The notes beneath the pieces were generated by a model, which made no database searches, was not told where the DNA came from, and saw only the letters and a program-made list of their open reading frames with translations. A stretch of DNA of 64,000 nucleotides from Bradyrhizobium sp. BTAi1 (GTDB taxonomy: Bacteria > Pseudomonadota > Alphaproteobacteria > Rhizobiales > Xanthobacteraceae): NCBI RefSeq assembly GCF_000015165.1, contig NC_009485.1, positions 7,273,501-7,337,500 on the forward strand, given 5' to 3'. Positions within the stretch are counted from its first letter, which is position 1; the number at the start of each line of letters is the position of its first letter. This document shows, piece by piece, positions 27,105-35,237 of this stretch. The translations under genes were made by a program, and so were the position numbers.

Positions 27105-27839
27105 CTACAAAATCAAGCCGCCATCGACGACGATGGTCTGGCCAATGATGTAGGACGACAGCGGCGAGGCCAGGAACAGCGCCGCGCCCGCCATGTCCTG
27201 CGGCGTCCCCAGCCGCTTGAGCGGGATGCGTTGCAGGGCACCTTCGAGGCGCTTGGGATTGGCCGTCGTCACCTTCGTCATCTTGGTATCGACGAGACCG
27301 GGCGCGATCCCGTTGACGCGGATGCCGTCCTCGGCCCAGGCTTCGGCGAGCGTCCGCGTCAGCCCGACGGCACCGGTCTTGGAGGCATTATAGGCCGGAT
27401 TGCCCATGGTCGAATGATAGGCCGCCGTCGACGAGACGATGATCAGCGCGCCCCTGGCATCCCGCAACAGACCGTGAAATTTCGTCGCACAGGCCATCAG
27501 GCTGATGAGATTGATCTCCACGACCTTGCGAAAGCCGTCCATGGCGAATTCGCCGCGCCGGTACAGCACCGCCCCCTGGGCCAGCACCAGCACGTCGAGC
27601 CGCTCGCAGCGCGGCACGAACGCCGCAATGGACGCGGCATTGCCAACGTCGAGCTGCTGATAGTCCAGCCCGGTGAGATCGCAGCCCTCCTCGATGGAAT
27701 AATCGGTTGCCGTCGCGCGCGTGCCGCAGACCGCGACGCGCGCGCCCTGGGCGCGAAACGACTGGGCGATGCCGTTGCCGATGCCGCTGGAGCCGCCGAT
27801 CACCAGCACCTGCCGTCCCGAAAAATCGAGCGCGTTCAT
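27105..27839 (-). CDS. SDR family oxidoreductase
   Basis: The 244-residue classical short-chain dehydrogenase starts MNALDFSGRQVLVIGG. It has the cofactor loop GGSSGIGNG (about 14-22), the structural AQG in place of NNAG near residue 86, catalytic Ser (IIVSSTAA), and YNASK with the catalytic Tyr and Lys (about 150-154). Residue pattern CGTR after the second strand suggests NADP preference (inference). It is divergent from a second SDR and a TfdA-like dioxygenase, so it probably acts on an oxygenated catabolic intermediate. Start at 27839 fits the family N-terminus. Confidence 0.88.
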   Translation of the reverse strand: MNALDFSGRQVLVIGGSSGIGNGIAQSFRAQGARVAVCGTRATATDYSIEEGCDLTGLDYQQLDVGNAASIAAFVPRCERLDVLVLAQGAVLYRRGEFAMDGFRKVVEINLISLMACATKFHGLLRDARGALIIVSSTAAYHSTMGNPAYNASKTGAVGLTRTLAEAWAEDGIRVNGIAPGLVDTKMTKVTTANPKRLEGALQRIPLKRLGTPQDMAGAALFLASPLSSYIIGQTIVVDGGLIL

Positions 27840-27936
27840 CTCCCTTCCTCCTGTCGTTGTTTGTTTGACCTGTGTGCGGATCGGTGCCAGCGTTGTCAAC
27901 GGCGCGACACAGCGCGCATTTTTCGCGGGCCGCAAT

Positions 27937-28716
27937 ATGCAGAGCTACAAACAACTGAGCCGCTCGGTGAAAAACCTGACCGTCCTGGTCACGGGCGCGG
28001 CCTCAGGCATGGGGCGTGCCACGGCGCGGCTGTTTGCTGATGAAGGGGCGCAGGTGGCCGTCATCGATATCGATGAGGATGGCGCGCGTGCCGTGGCCAC
28101 GGACATCGTGGCGGCGGGCGGAACCGCGCGGGCCTGGCGGCTTGATTTGTCCGACCGCGATGCGATCGCCGCCGTCGTCGGTGCGGCGGCCACGCAATTC
28201 GGCGGTCTCGACATCATCGTCAACAATGCCGGCATCTCGGTGCGGATGGCGATCGACGACGCAAGCTATGACGAGGCCTGGGCCAAGGCTCTGGCAGTGA
28301 TGCTGACGGCGCAGCAGCGCGTGATCCGCGCTGCGCTGCCGCATCTGCGCCGCTCGCAAAGTCCCCGCATCGTCAACATCGCCTCGACCGAAGCGCTCGG
28401 CGCCACCGCGCTGCACAGCGCATATTCCGCGGCCAAGGCCGGCGTGACCGGGCTGACGCGCTCGCTCGCGGTCGAGCTCGGGCGCGACGGCATCACCGTG
28501 AATTGCATCTGCCCAGGGCCGATCGCGACCGCGATGACCGCGCGCATTACCGACGAGCAGAAGGCGATCTACGCCAGGCGGCGCACCGCGCTCGGACGTT
28601 ACGGCGATCCCGAGGAGGTCGCGCATATGACGTTGAGCCTGTGCCTGCCGGCGGCCTCGTTCATCACCGGCGCCGTGATCCCCGTCGACGGCGGCCTGAT
28701 GGCGCGCAACGCGTGA
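27937..28716 (+). CDS. SDR family oxidoreductase
   Basis: The 259-residue classical SDR has the dinucleotide loop TGAASGMGRA (about 19-28), an acidic IDID after the second strand (NAD preference), NNAGIS, catalytic serine in NIAST, and YSAAKAG with Tyr and Lys. It reads MQSYKQLSRS at its start. It is 135 bases upstream of the TfdA-like dioxygenase gene in the same direction and 97 bases from the divergent SDR. It probably oxidises an alcohol in the same catabolic route; the substrate is unknown. Confidence 0.88.
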   Translation: MQSYKQLSRSVKNLTVLVTGAASGMGRATARLFADEGAQVAVIDIDEDGARAVATDIVAAGGTARAWRLDLSDRDAIAAVVGAAATQFGGLDIIVNNAGISVRMAIDDASYDEAWAKALAVMLTAQQRVIRAALPHLRRSQSPRIVNIASTEALGATALHSAYSAAKAGVTGLTRSLAVELGRDGITVNCICPGPIATAMTARITDEQKAIYARRRTALGRYGDPEEVAHMTLSLCLPAASFITGAVIPVDGGLMARNA

Positions 28717-28851
28717 CGTCTGCCACGCGGGAATGACAGCCGTGCGGGCCGCGCTTCCCAGCGCGCGTTGACTTCGCCTTGCCGCAGCGTAGCTTCGACA
28801 CCGACAAGCGGACGAGCGAGCCGCGACGATGAGGACATCAAGGAGGACGCC

Positions 28852-29739
28852 ATGGCGATCGCCATCCGGCAGCTGCATCCTTTTTTCATTGGTGAAGTTT
28901 CAGGCATCGATCTGCGCAAGCCGCTGACGCGCGATGAGACCGCGGAGCTGCAGACCGCGATCGATCATTACGCGGTCCTGGTGTTCCACGACCAGGACAT
29001 CACCGACGAACAGCAGCTCGCTTTCGCGCTCAGTTTCGGCGAGCGAGAACAAGCCCGTGGCGGCACCGTCACCAAGAAAGAGGACTACCGTCTCACCACC
29101 GGCCTCAACGACGTCTCCAATCTCGGCAAGGACGGCAGACCGCTGCCGCGCGATCACCGCACCCATCTGTTCAATCTCGGCAATTGCCTGTGGCACTCCG
29201 ACAGCTCGTTTCGGCCGATCCCGGCGAAATACTCGATCCTGTCGGCGCGGATCGTGAACCCGAAGGGCGGCAACACCGAATTTGCCGACATGCGCGCCGC
29301 CTATGACGCGCTCGATCCGGAGACGAAGGCCGAGATCGAGGATCTCGTCTGCGAACATTCGCTGATGTATTCGCGCGGCGCGCTCGGCTTCCTCGACTAC
29401 AGCGACGAGGAAAAAGAGATGTTCAAGCCGGTCAGGCAGCGGCTGGTGCGCACCCATCCCGCGCATGGCCGCAAGTCGCTGTACCTGTCGTCGCATGCCG
29501 GAGCCGTGGTCGGCATGAGCTTGCCGGAGGGACGGCTGCTGCTGCGCGACCTGACCGAGCACGCCACGCAGCGGGAATTCGTCCATGTGCACAAATGGGC
29601 GCTCCACGACCTGATCATGTGGGACAATCGCCAGACCATGCATCGCGTGCGCCGCTACGATCAGTCGCAGCCGCGCGACATGCGCCGCGCCACCGTCGCC
29701 GGCACCGAGCCCACCATCGCGCAGCAGGCGGCGGAGTAG
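28852..29739 (+). CDS. TauD/TfdA-family Fe(II)/2-oxoglutarate-dependent dioxygenase
   Basis: This 295-residue enzyme closely resembles 2,4-D dioxygenase TfdA along its whole length (LHPFF...IDLR start, WHSDSSF, GGNTEFADMRAAYDAL, TEHATQREFV, WDNRQTMHRVRRYD). The iron ligands H115, D117 and H264, the 2-oxoglutarate-binding T142 and an arginine near 275 are all present at almost the same numbers as in TfdA. It should hydroxylate and so cleave an aryloxyacetate- or ether-type substrate, or a natural analogue, with succinate and CO2 as co-products. AGGAGG precedes the ATG at 28852. True herbicide activity cannot be deduced. Confidence 0.88.
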   Translation: MAIAIRQLHPFFIGEVSGIDLRKPLTRDETAELQTAIDHYAVLVFHDQDITDEQQLAFALSFGEREQARGGTVTKKEDYRLTTGLNDVSNLGKDGRPLPRDHRTHLFNLGNCLWHSDSSFRPIPAKYSILSARIVNPKGGNTEFADMRAAYDALDPETKAEIEDLVCEHSLMYSRGALGFLDYSDEEKEMFKPVRQRLVRTHPAHGRKSLYLSSHAGAVVGMSLPEGRLLLRDLTEHATQREFVHVHKWALHDLIMWDNRQTMHRVRRYDQSQPRDMRRATVAGTEPTIAQQAAE

Positions 29740-29930
29740 ATCGGCGCTCGCGCGTCGAACCGCTTGCTGGATGCCGGAGACACGGCAACCAGAGACACAA
29801 ATGGCCGGGACGAAGCCCGGCCACGGCAAAGCGGAGGGATGGCGGCGAAGAGTTGATGGCGTCAAGACCGCCTAAGAAGGCCGTCGAGACGAGCGTTTCC
29901 TTGGAATCGGCGGTCCGTGCTGATGCAAGA

Positions 29931-30030
29931 TCTCGCCGTCTGCGACGCTGTCATGCTCCGCGAAGGCGAAGGCGGAGCATCCAGTATTCCGCGACAGCAG
30001 AGATCGTGCCGAAACGTCACAGCGTACTTA
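29931..30030. repeat. Dispersed repeat, copy A
   Basis: About 95 bases (ctcgccgtctg...catgctccgcg...ggagcatccagta...) are shared in the same orientation with 49014-49110. The centre is a hairpin, tgctccgc...gcggagca; copy A has a six-base duplication (gaaggc) in it. It occupies the gap between the dioxygenase and the convergent yqgE gene. I recall this element as multicopy in Bradyrhizobium but cannot verify here. Confidence 0.75.
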
Positions 30031-30678
30031 GGCGTGCCCGGCGGCGTTGGAGAGCATGCCGGGATCGATGCCGATCTTGCGCAGCGCAAGATCATATTTG
30101 TCCTCGACATTGTCGCCGAAGATCAGCTCGGGATCGGCATCGCAATGCAGCCAGCCATTATCCTGGATCTCTTCCTCCAGCTGGCCGGCGCGCCAGCCGG
30201 CATAGCCGAGCGCGAGCAGCGCGTGCTTCGGACCATTGCCCTTGGCGATCGCCTTGAGGATGTCGATGGTCGTGGTCAGGCAGACGCCATCATTGATCTT
30301 CAGCGTCGCATTGGCGATGAAGTAGTCGCTCGAATGCAGCACGAAGCCACGTCCGGTATCGACCGGACCGCCGCTCAGCACTTTCATGGTTTCGGCGCTG
30401 TCCGGCAGGCTGATCTGATCGCCCTTCTCGATGATGTTCAGTTGCATCAGGAGCTGCGGAAAATCGATGCTGCCGGCTGGCCGGTTCACCATGATACCCA
30501 TGGCCCCCTCGGCTGAGTGCGCGCAGAGATAGATCACGGAGCGTTCGAACCGCGAATCCCCCATGACGGGCATGGCGACCAGCAATTGGCCGTCGAGATA
30601 ACCGCCGTGAGAGGTGTGATCCCCGATCCCGGTCACTTTGCGGCGAACGTCGCCGAGCCGTTTTGCGTCAGGATTCAT
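30028..30678 (-). CDS. YqgE/AlgH family protein (DUF179)
   Basis: The 216-residue protein contains the YqgE/AlgH core: YLDGQLLVAMPVMGD, RSVIYLCAHSAEGAMGIMVNRP, GGPVDTGRGFVLHS and GYAGWRAGQLEEEIQDNGWL. AlgH was linked genetically to alginate control in Pseudomonas, but the biochemical role remains unknown. It is cytosolic, without signal. Its end overlaps the boundary of a dispersed repeat by only a few bases. Confidence 0.92.
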   Translation of the reverse strand: MNPDAKRLGDVRRKVTGIGDHTSHGGYLDGQLLVAMPVMGDSRFERSVIYLCAHSAEGAMGIMVNRPAGSIDFPQLLMQLNIIEKGDQISLPDSAETMKVLSGGPVDTGRGFVLHSSDYFIANATLKINDGVCLTTTIDILKAIAKGNGPKHALLALGYAGWRAGQLEEEIQDNGWLHCDADPELIFGDNVEDKYDLALRKIGIDPGMLSNAAGHA

Positions 30679-30814
30679 CCGCGAGGACTCTCATGATGGT
30701 TGATATCCTGATATTGGGATGAGCATCTGTCAATCAAGGTTCAGGCCTCCGCCGCGGAATCCGCTCACAAGCAATTCAATGGTTTGCGCCCCAACCAAAC
30801 TTTAAAGACGTCTC

Positions 30815-31654
30815 ATGTCCGCCTTGGTTCCTCGTCCCTCCGCCACACTTCTCACCGCGGCGTTGCTGTGGTCCTGCGCCTCGCTCGGCGGCTGGGCGCA
30901 GGACTCGTCGCCCTGGCAGCGTGATGGCCATTCCGCGGTCCGCCTGCTCGCCGGATCGCGCAGCGGACCGGTGGTTCTCGGCGGCGTCGCGTTTCAGCTC
31001 CAGCCGGGCTGGAAGACCTATTGGCGCACGCCGGGCGACTCCGGCGTGCCGCCGCGATTCGACTTTTCCCGGTCCGAAAATGTCGATGCGGTGACCGTCC
31101 TGTGGCCGGCCCCGACCAAGTTCGACGACGGTGCCGGCGGACACTCGCTGGGCTATCACGATCAAGTCGTGCTGCCATTGCGCATCGTTGCCAAGAGCGC
31201 CGACAAGCCGATGACCTTGCGCGCCGACATCAGCTACGCAGTGTGCGAGAAGATCTGCATCCCCGTCGAAGCCAAGGTCGAACTCGCCTTCACCAGCGTG
31301 GCAAGCACCGAGGACGCCTCGCTGTCGGCCGCGCTTGACACCGTGCCGAAGCCCGCCAATGTCGGTGATCCCAATCCGTTTACGATCCGCGACATCACGC
31401 GCGACGGCAAGAAGGATGTCATCGTCGACGTCATCGCGCCCGATAAACGCGGCGTTCATCTTTACGTCGAGGGTCCGACACCGGACTGGTCGCTGCCGAT
31501 CCCGAGCCAGCGCGACAGCGGGACGCCGGGCATCGCGCGCTTCGCCTTTGAGCTCGACGGTGTCCCGCCGGGCGTCAAGCCCGACGGCGCGACGCTGAAA
31601 TTCACGCTGGTCGGCCCCGACAAGGCCTATGAGTTCAACGCCAGCCTGCCGTAA
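30815..31654 (+). CDS. Secreted protein with DsbD N-terminal-like domain
   Basis: The 279-residue protein has a signal peptide ending GGWAQD and a domain resembling the periplasmic alpha domain of DsbD, with TYWRTPGDSGVPP and the redox pair CEKIC (about residues 144-148). The membrane and thioredoxin portions of DsbD are missing, so it cannot be a full reductase alone; it may pass electrons to periplasmic partners or bind copper/cytochrome maturation factors (inference). It is about 90 bases before the flippase gene on the same strand. Confidence 0.85.
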   Translation: MSALVPRPSATLLTAALLWSCASLGGWAQDSSPWQRDGHSAVRLLAGSRSGPVVLGGVAFQLQPGWKTYWRTPGDSGVPPRFDFSRSENVDAVTVLWPAPTKFDDGAGGHSLGYHDQVVLPLRIVAKSADKPMTLRADISYAVCEKICIPVEAKVELAFTSVASTEDASLSAALDTVPKPANVGDPNPFTIRDITRDGKKDVIVDVIAPDKRGVHLYVEGPTPDWSLPIPSQRDSGTPGIARFAFELDGVPPGVKPDGATLKFTLVGPDKAYEFNASLP

Positions 31655-31675
31655 ACGGGGCCGCCCAACCGATTC

Positions 31676-31690
31676 TTAACGTTGCGTTGA
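31676..31690 (+). promoter_or_regulatory. CtrA-like half-site pair upstream of the flippase
   Basis: TTAA (31676-31679), seven bases, TTGA (31687-31690), a one-mismatch match to TTAA-N7-TTAA, with a spacer (CGTTGCG) very like that of the box before the transglycosylase (TCTTGCG). It lies 60 bases before the flippase start. Confidence 0.3.
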
Positions 31691-31749
31691 TAGGAGGGCA
31701 TGACGGCCGCCTTCCGCGGCCCGAGAGCCGGACTTGCCCCGTGGCCGTG

Positions 31750-33117
31750 ATGGATGCCCGCAACGACACCACATCGACAGGCCTCGCAGCCCGGCTGAGG
31801 GCGCGCGTCGCGGCGCTCGCCGGCGGCGGTGAAGCATCGCTCACGCAGCGGCTCGCGGCGCTGATCTTCCTCATCCGCGTGCTGAGCGCCGGCCTTGCCT
31901 ATCTCAGCCAGATCCTGCTCGCGCGCTGGATGGGCGGCTCGGATTACGGCATCTATGTCTATGTCTGGACCTGGGTGCTGCTGCTCGGCAGCATGCTCGA
32001 TTTCGGCATCGCCTCGTCGGCGCAGAAGATCATCCCCGACTATCGCACGTCCGGCCAGCACGCGCTGCTGCGCGGCTTCCTGTCGGGCGGCCGCTGGCTG
32101 ACCCTGGCAACCTCCGGCATCGCCGCTTTGCTGCTCGCCGGACTGATCGCGCTGCTGTCGCCGTGGATCGAGGAGAGCGAGCGCCTGCCGCTCTATATCG
32201 GTTGCCTGACCTTGCCCGCTTTCGTGGTCGCCAACACCCAGGACGGCATCGCGCGCTCGCATGATTGGATGACGCTCGGGCTGATGCCGCAATTCATCAT
32301 CCGCCAGGGCCTGATCATCGGCTTCACCGCAGGCGCCCTGGTGCTCGGCTTTCAGCTCGGCGCCAGCGCCGCCATGGCCGCCAGCGCCGCCGCGGTGTGG
32401 GTCGCGATGCTCGGCCAGATGCTGGTGCTGAACCGGCGGCTCGAGCGCCACGTCGAGGTCGGGCCGAAACAATATGATCTGCGCGGCTGGCTCGCAGTGT
32501 CGCTGCCGATCCTGCTGGTCGAGAGCTTCTATCTGCTGTTGTCCTACACCGATGTCCTGGTGCTGCAGCAGTTCCGCTCCTCCGAAGAGGTCGGTGTCTA
32601 TTTCGCGGTGGTGAAGACGCTCGCGCTTGTGTCGTTCATCCACTACGCGATGTCGGCGACCACGGCGCATCGCTTCGCGGAATATCACGCGCTCGGCGAC
32701 AAGGCACGGCTGTCGGCCTATGTCGCGCATGCGATCCAATGGACGTTCTGGCCGTCGCTCGCGGCGACCCTGGTCCTGCTTGCGCTCGGCAAGCCGCTGC
32801 TGTGGCTGTTCGGCGCGCAGTTCACTGCGGGTTACGACATCATGTTCATCGCGGCCATCGGCCTTGTCGTACGCGCCGCGATCGGCCCGGTCGAGCGCCT
32901 CTTGAACATGCTGGGCCAGCAGCGCGCCTGCGCCTCCGCCTATGCGGCCGCCTTCGTCATGAACCTCGTGCTGTGCATCGTCCTGGTACCCCGCTTCGGC
33001 GGCCACGGCGCCGCGGCGGCGACCTCGTTGTCTCTGGTGTTCGAAACGGTGCTGTTGTTCCGCATCGTCAAGCGACGGCTCGGCCTGCACGTTCTCGCCT
33101 TCGGCAAGGCGTCCTGA
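31750..33117 (+). CDS. Polysaccharide/LPS flippase-like membrane protein (MOP superfamily)
   Basis: This protein of about 455 residues starts MDARNDTTSTG (a GTG at 31741 is an alternative). It has 12-14 predicted helices, with the N-terminal pattern RVLSAGLAYLSQILLARWMGGSDYGIYVYVWTW typical of polysaccharide-biosynthesis flippases (Wzx/RfbX, PF01943-like). It likely flips lipid-linked sugar units across the inner membrane. No glycosyltransferases are adjacent, so its exact pathway is open. A possible CtrA-like site sits upstream. Confidence 0.85.
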   Translation: MDARNDTTSTGLAARLRARVAALAGGGEASLTQRLAALIFLIRVLSAGLAYLSQILLARWMGGSDYGIYVYVWTWVLLLGSMLDFGIASSAQKIIPDYRTSGQHALLRGFLSGGRWLTLATSGIAALLLAGLIALLSPWIEESERLPLYIGCLTLPAFVVANTQDGIARSHDWMTLGLMPQFIIRQGLIIGFTAGALVLGFQLGASAAMAASAAAVWVAMLGQMLVLNRRLERHVEVGPKQYDLRGWLAVSLPILLVESFYLLLSYTDVLVLQQFRSSEEVGVYFAVVKTLALVSFIHYAMSATTAHRFAEYHALGDKARLSAYVAHAIQWTFWPSLAATLVLLALGKPLLWLFGAQFTAGYDIMFIAAIGLVVRAAIGPVERLLNMLGQQRACASAYAAAFVMNLVLCIVLVPRFGGHGAAAATSLSLVFETVLLFRIVKRRLGLHVLAFGKAS

Positions 33118-33273
33118 CGCAGGTTCCGTGACGGACCTGCGACATCAGATGTTCATGCTCGAACCGGCGCTCTGCGGCCGCCTCTCGCTCGCGCAGCGAT
33201 CACGCAAGTGTTGAGTGCAGTGCCATGATTTGGGCGCGATCCTCTAGACACATGGTTCCATCGCGCGGGGGAG

Positions 33274-33939
33274 ATGAAGATGTCGAGACTGGGGCTCGCA
33301 CTATCGCTGGCTGGATCATTGCTGCTGTCCGGCTGCATGGAAGCGACTCTGTCGCCGACGACTGATGCGGCGCTGACACCGCGCGACAAGCAGTTGCTGG
33401 CGCGCGCGCCCTATGCCGAAGCGCAGATCCCGGAACAGTTCCAGCGCCACATCGTCGACTTCTCGCGCCAGGAGCAACCGGGCACGATCATCGTCGATAC
33501 CGATGCGCGCTTCCTTTATTATGTCCTGCCCGGCGGCAAGGCGGTCCGCTACGGCGTCGCGGTCGGCGAGGAGGCCATGGCGTTCTCCGGCGTCGCCACC
33601 GTCGGCAAGCTGGCGGAATGGCCCGACTGGGTTCCGACCGCCGACATCCAAGCTCGTCTCGGCCCCTATCCGAAGCGCGTGCCCGGCGGCCCGGCCAACC
33701 CGCTCGGCGCCCGCGCGATCTATCTCTACGAGGGCAACAAGGACACGCTGTACCGGATCCACGGCACCAACCAGCCGGAATATATCGGCCAGGCGATCTC
33801 GTCCGGCTGCATCCGCATGACCAATACCGACGTCGCCGACCTCTACAACCGCGTGCAGATGGGATCGACCGTGGTCGTGCTGCCGCCCGGCCAGAGCGTC
33901 GCCTCCACCAATGCAAACATCTTCGCGCGCCGCAGCTGA
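33274..33939 (+). CDS. L,D-transpeptidase lipoprotein (YkuD domain)
   Basis: The 221-residue protein begins MKMSRLGLALSLAGSLLLSGC. The lipobox LLSGC makes it an outer- or inner-membrane lipoprotein anchored at Cys21. The YkuD catalytic domain (about 70-205) has the conserved HGTNQPEYIG and SSGCIRM, with the nucleophilic cysteine near residue 180. It cross-links meso-DAP residues (3-3) in peptidoglycan or attaches proteins to it. A second YkuD gene is at 58867-59610. Confidence 0.92.
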   Translation: MKMSRLGLALSLAGSLLLSGCMEATLSPTTDAALTPRDKQLLARAPYAEAQIPEQFQRHIVDFSRQEQPGTIIVDTDARFLYYVLPGGKAVRYGVAVGEEAMAFSGVATVGKLAEWPDWVPTADIQARLGPYPKRVPGGPANPLGARAIYLYEGNKDTLYRIHGTNQPEYIGQAISSGCIRMTNTDVADLYNRVQMGSTVVVLPPGQSVASTNANIFARRS

Positions 33940-33944
33940 TTCTA

Positions 33945-34041
33945 GATCATGATTCGTTTCCACGGAAACGCATCATGATCTTTCGTCATTGTTTGCGCAT
34001 GATCTCTTCGGAAAACCGGTTTCCACCTTTGCGGATCATGC
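33945..34041. repeat. Composite palindromic repeat (two nested inverted repeats)
   Basis: Two palindromes lie side by side: gatcatgattcgtttcc/ggaaacgcatcatgatc (33945-33980) and gcatgatc...gatcatgc (33997-34041), the second enclosing cggaaaaccggtttcc. The sequence with gcatgatct, gaaaaccggtttcc and gcggatcatgc is one I know as a common extragenic palindrome of Bradyrhizobium/Rhodopseudomonas. It separates the L,D-transpeptidase and SemiSWEET genes and could fold as a bidirectional terminator. Confidence 0.8.
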
Positions 34042-34042
34042 T

Positions 34043-34294
34043 CTAGCCGTAGCGCAGCTTCAGGCCGAGGATGGTCGCGACCAGCGCCAGGGTGATCAGG
34101 TTCGCGACGACCAGCGGCAGGTCGTTGATCAGCGCGCCGTAAAGCAGCCACATCGCGTTGCCGGTGGTCAGCAGCACGAACATGCCGGCCGAGATGTCCT
34201 GGGTCGAGCGCGACCGCCAGGCCTTGATGACCTGGGGCAGGAACGAGCATGTGGTGCAGGTGGCGGCGCCGAGGCCGATCAGCGTGGTCAGCAA
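34043..34294 (-). CDS. SemiSWEET-type PQ-loop sugar transporter
   Basis: The three-helix protein has the signature SFLPQVIKAWRSRSTQDIS and ends NLITLALVATILGLKLRYG, typical of bacterial SemiSWEET (about 85 residues), which forms a dimer channel for sugars. The start is unclear: no ATG is in frame. TTG at 34294 gives 83 residues; TTG at 34372 would add a 26-residue tail without family similarity. Its stop lies directly beside the palindromic repeat. Confidence 0.8.
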   Translation of the reverse strand: MLTTLIGLGAATCTTCSFLPQVIKAWRSRSTQDISAGMFVLLTTGNAMWLLYGALINDLPLVVANLITLALVATILGLKLRYG

Positions 34295-34441
34295 AGGAAG
34301 GGTCCGTGTGCAAGCGCGGTGAAAGCCTGCTTGTAGAACGCGCCGTGTCAAAGCGAAACCGCGCGAGGCCAAAAACCTGCCTGTCGGACCCGCGGCGAAG
34401 GATCACGGCGTTCCGCGCGCCGTGATCCGCTGGGCGCTGAC

Positions 34442-35233
34442 TTACGCGGCGGTCCAGCCGCCGTCGATCGAGAGGTTGGCGCCGGTGATCTGCGACGCCT
34501 CGTCGCTGCACAGGAACAGCGCCAGCGCTGCGACCTGATCGACCGTCACGAACTCCTTGGTCGGCTGCGCCGCCAGCAGCACGTCGTTGATGACCTGCTC
34601 CTTGGTGAGATTGCGCGCCTTCATGGTGTCGGGGATCTGCTTCTCGACCAGCGGCGTCCAGACATAGCCCGGCGAGATGCAATTGCAGGTAATCTTGAAG
34701 GTCGCGAGCTCCAGCGCCACGGTCTTGGTCAGACCGGCGATGCCGTGCTTGGCCGAGACATAGGCCGACTTGAACGGCGAGGCGACCAGCGAGTGCGCGG
34801 ACGCCGTGTTGATGATGCGGCCCCAGCCGCGCTTCTTCATGCCGGGCACGGCGGCGTGGATGCCGTAGAACGCCGAGGAGAGATTGATCGCGATGATCTG
34901 CTCCCACTTCTCCGGCGGGAAGTCCTCGACCGGCGAGACGAACTGGATGCCGGCATTGTTGACGAGGATGTCGACCGCACCGAACGTGCTCTCGCCGAGC
35001 GCGATCATGCCGGCGATCTCGGCCGGCTTGCTCATGTCGGCCGGCGAATGCACGGCCTTGACCTTGAACTCGCTCTCGATGGCGGCGCGCTCCTTCTCGA
35101 TGTCGGCGGCAGCGCCAAAGCCGTTGAGCACGATGTTCGCCCCGGCGCTGGCAAAGCCGCGCGCAATGGCGAGTCCGATGCCGCTGGTCGAGCCGGTCAC
35201 CACAGCGGTCTTGCCCTTCAAATTCGTCGTCAT
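34442..35233 (-). CDS. bdhA: 3-hydroxybutyrate dehydrogenase
   Basis: The 263-residue SDR starts MTTNLKGKTAVVTGSTSGIG. It has NNAGIQFVSPVEDFP, catalytic Ser in NTASAHSLVASPFKSAYVSAKHG with Tyr and Lys, and the BdhA-typical ISPGYVWTPLVEKQIPD. It oxidises (R)-3-hydroxybutyrate to acetoacetate with NAD, the mobilisation step of polyhydroxybutyrate stores. The gene is four bases after the patatin gene on the same strand, so they are one operon. Confidence 0.93.
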   Translation of the reverse strand: MTTNLKGKTAVVTGSTSGIGLAIARGFASAGANIVLNGFGAAADIEKERAAIESEFKVKAVHSPADMSKPAEIAGMIALGESTFGAVDILVNNAGIQFVSPVEDFPPEKWEQIIAINLSSAFYGIHAAVPGMKKRGWGRIINTASAHSLVASPFKSAYVSAKHGIAGLTKTVALELATFKITCNCISPGYVWTPLVEKQIPDTMKARNLTKEQVINDVLLAAQPTKEFVTVDQVAALALFLCSDEASQITGANLSIDGGWTAA

Positions 35234-35237
35234 TGCT

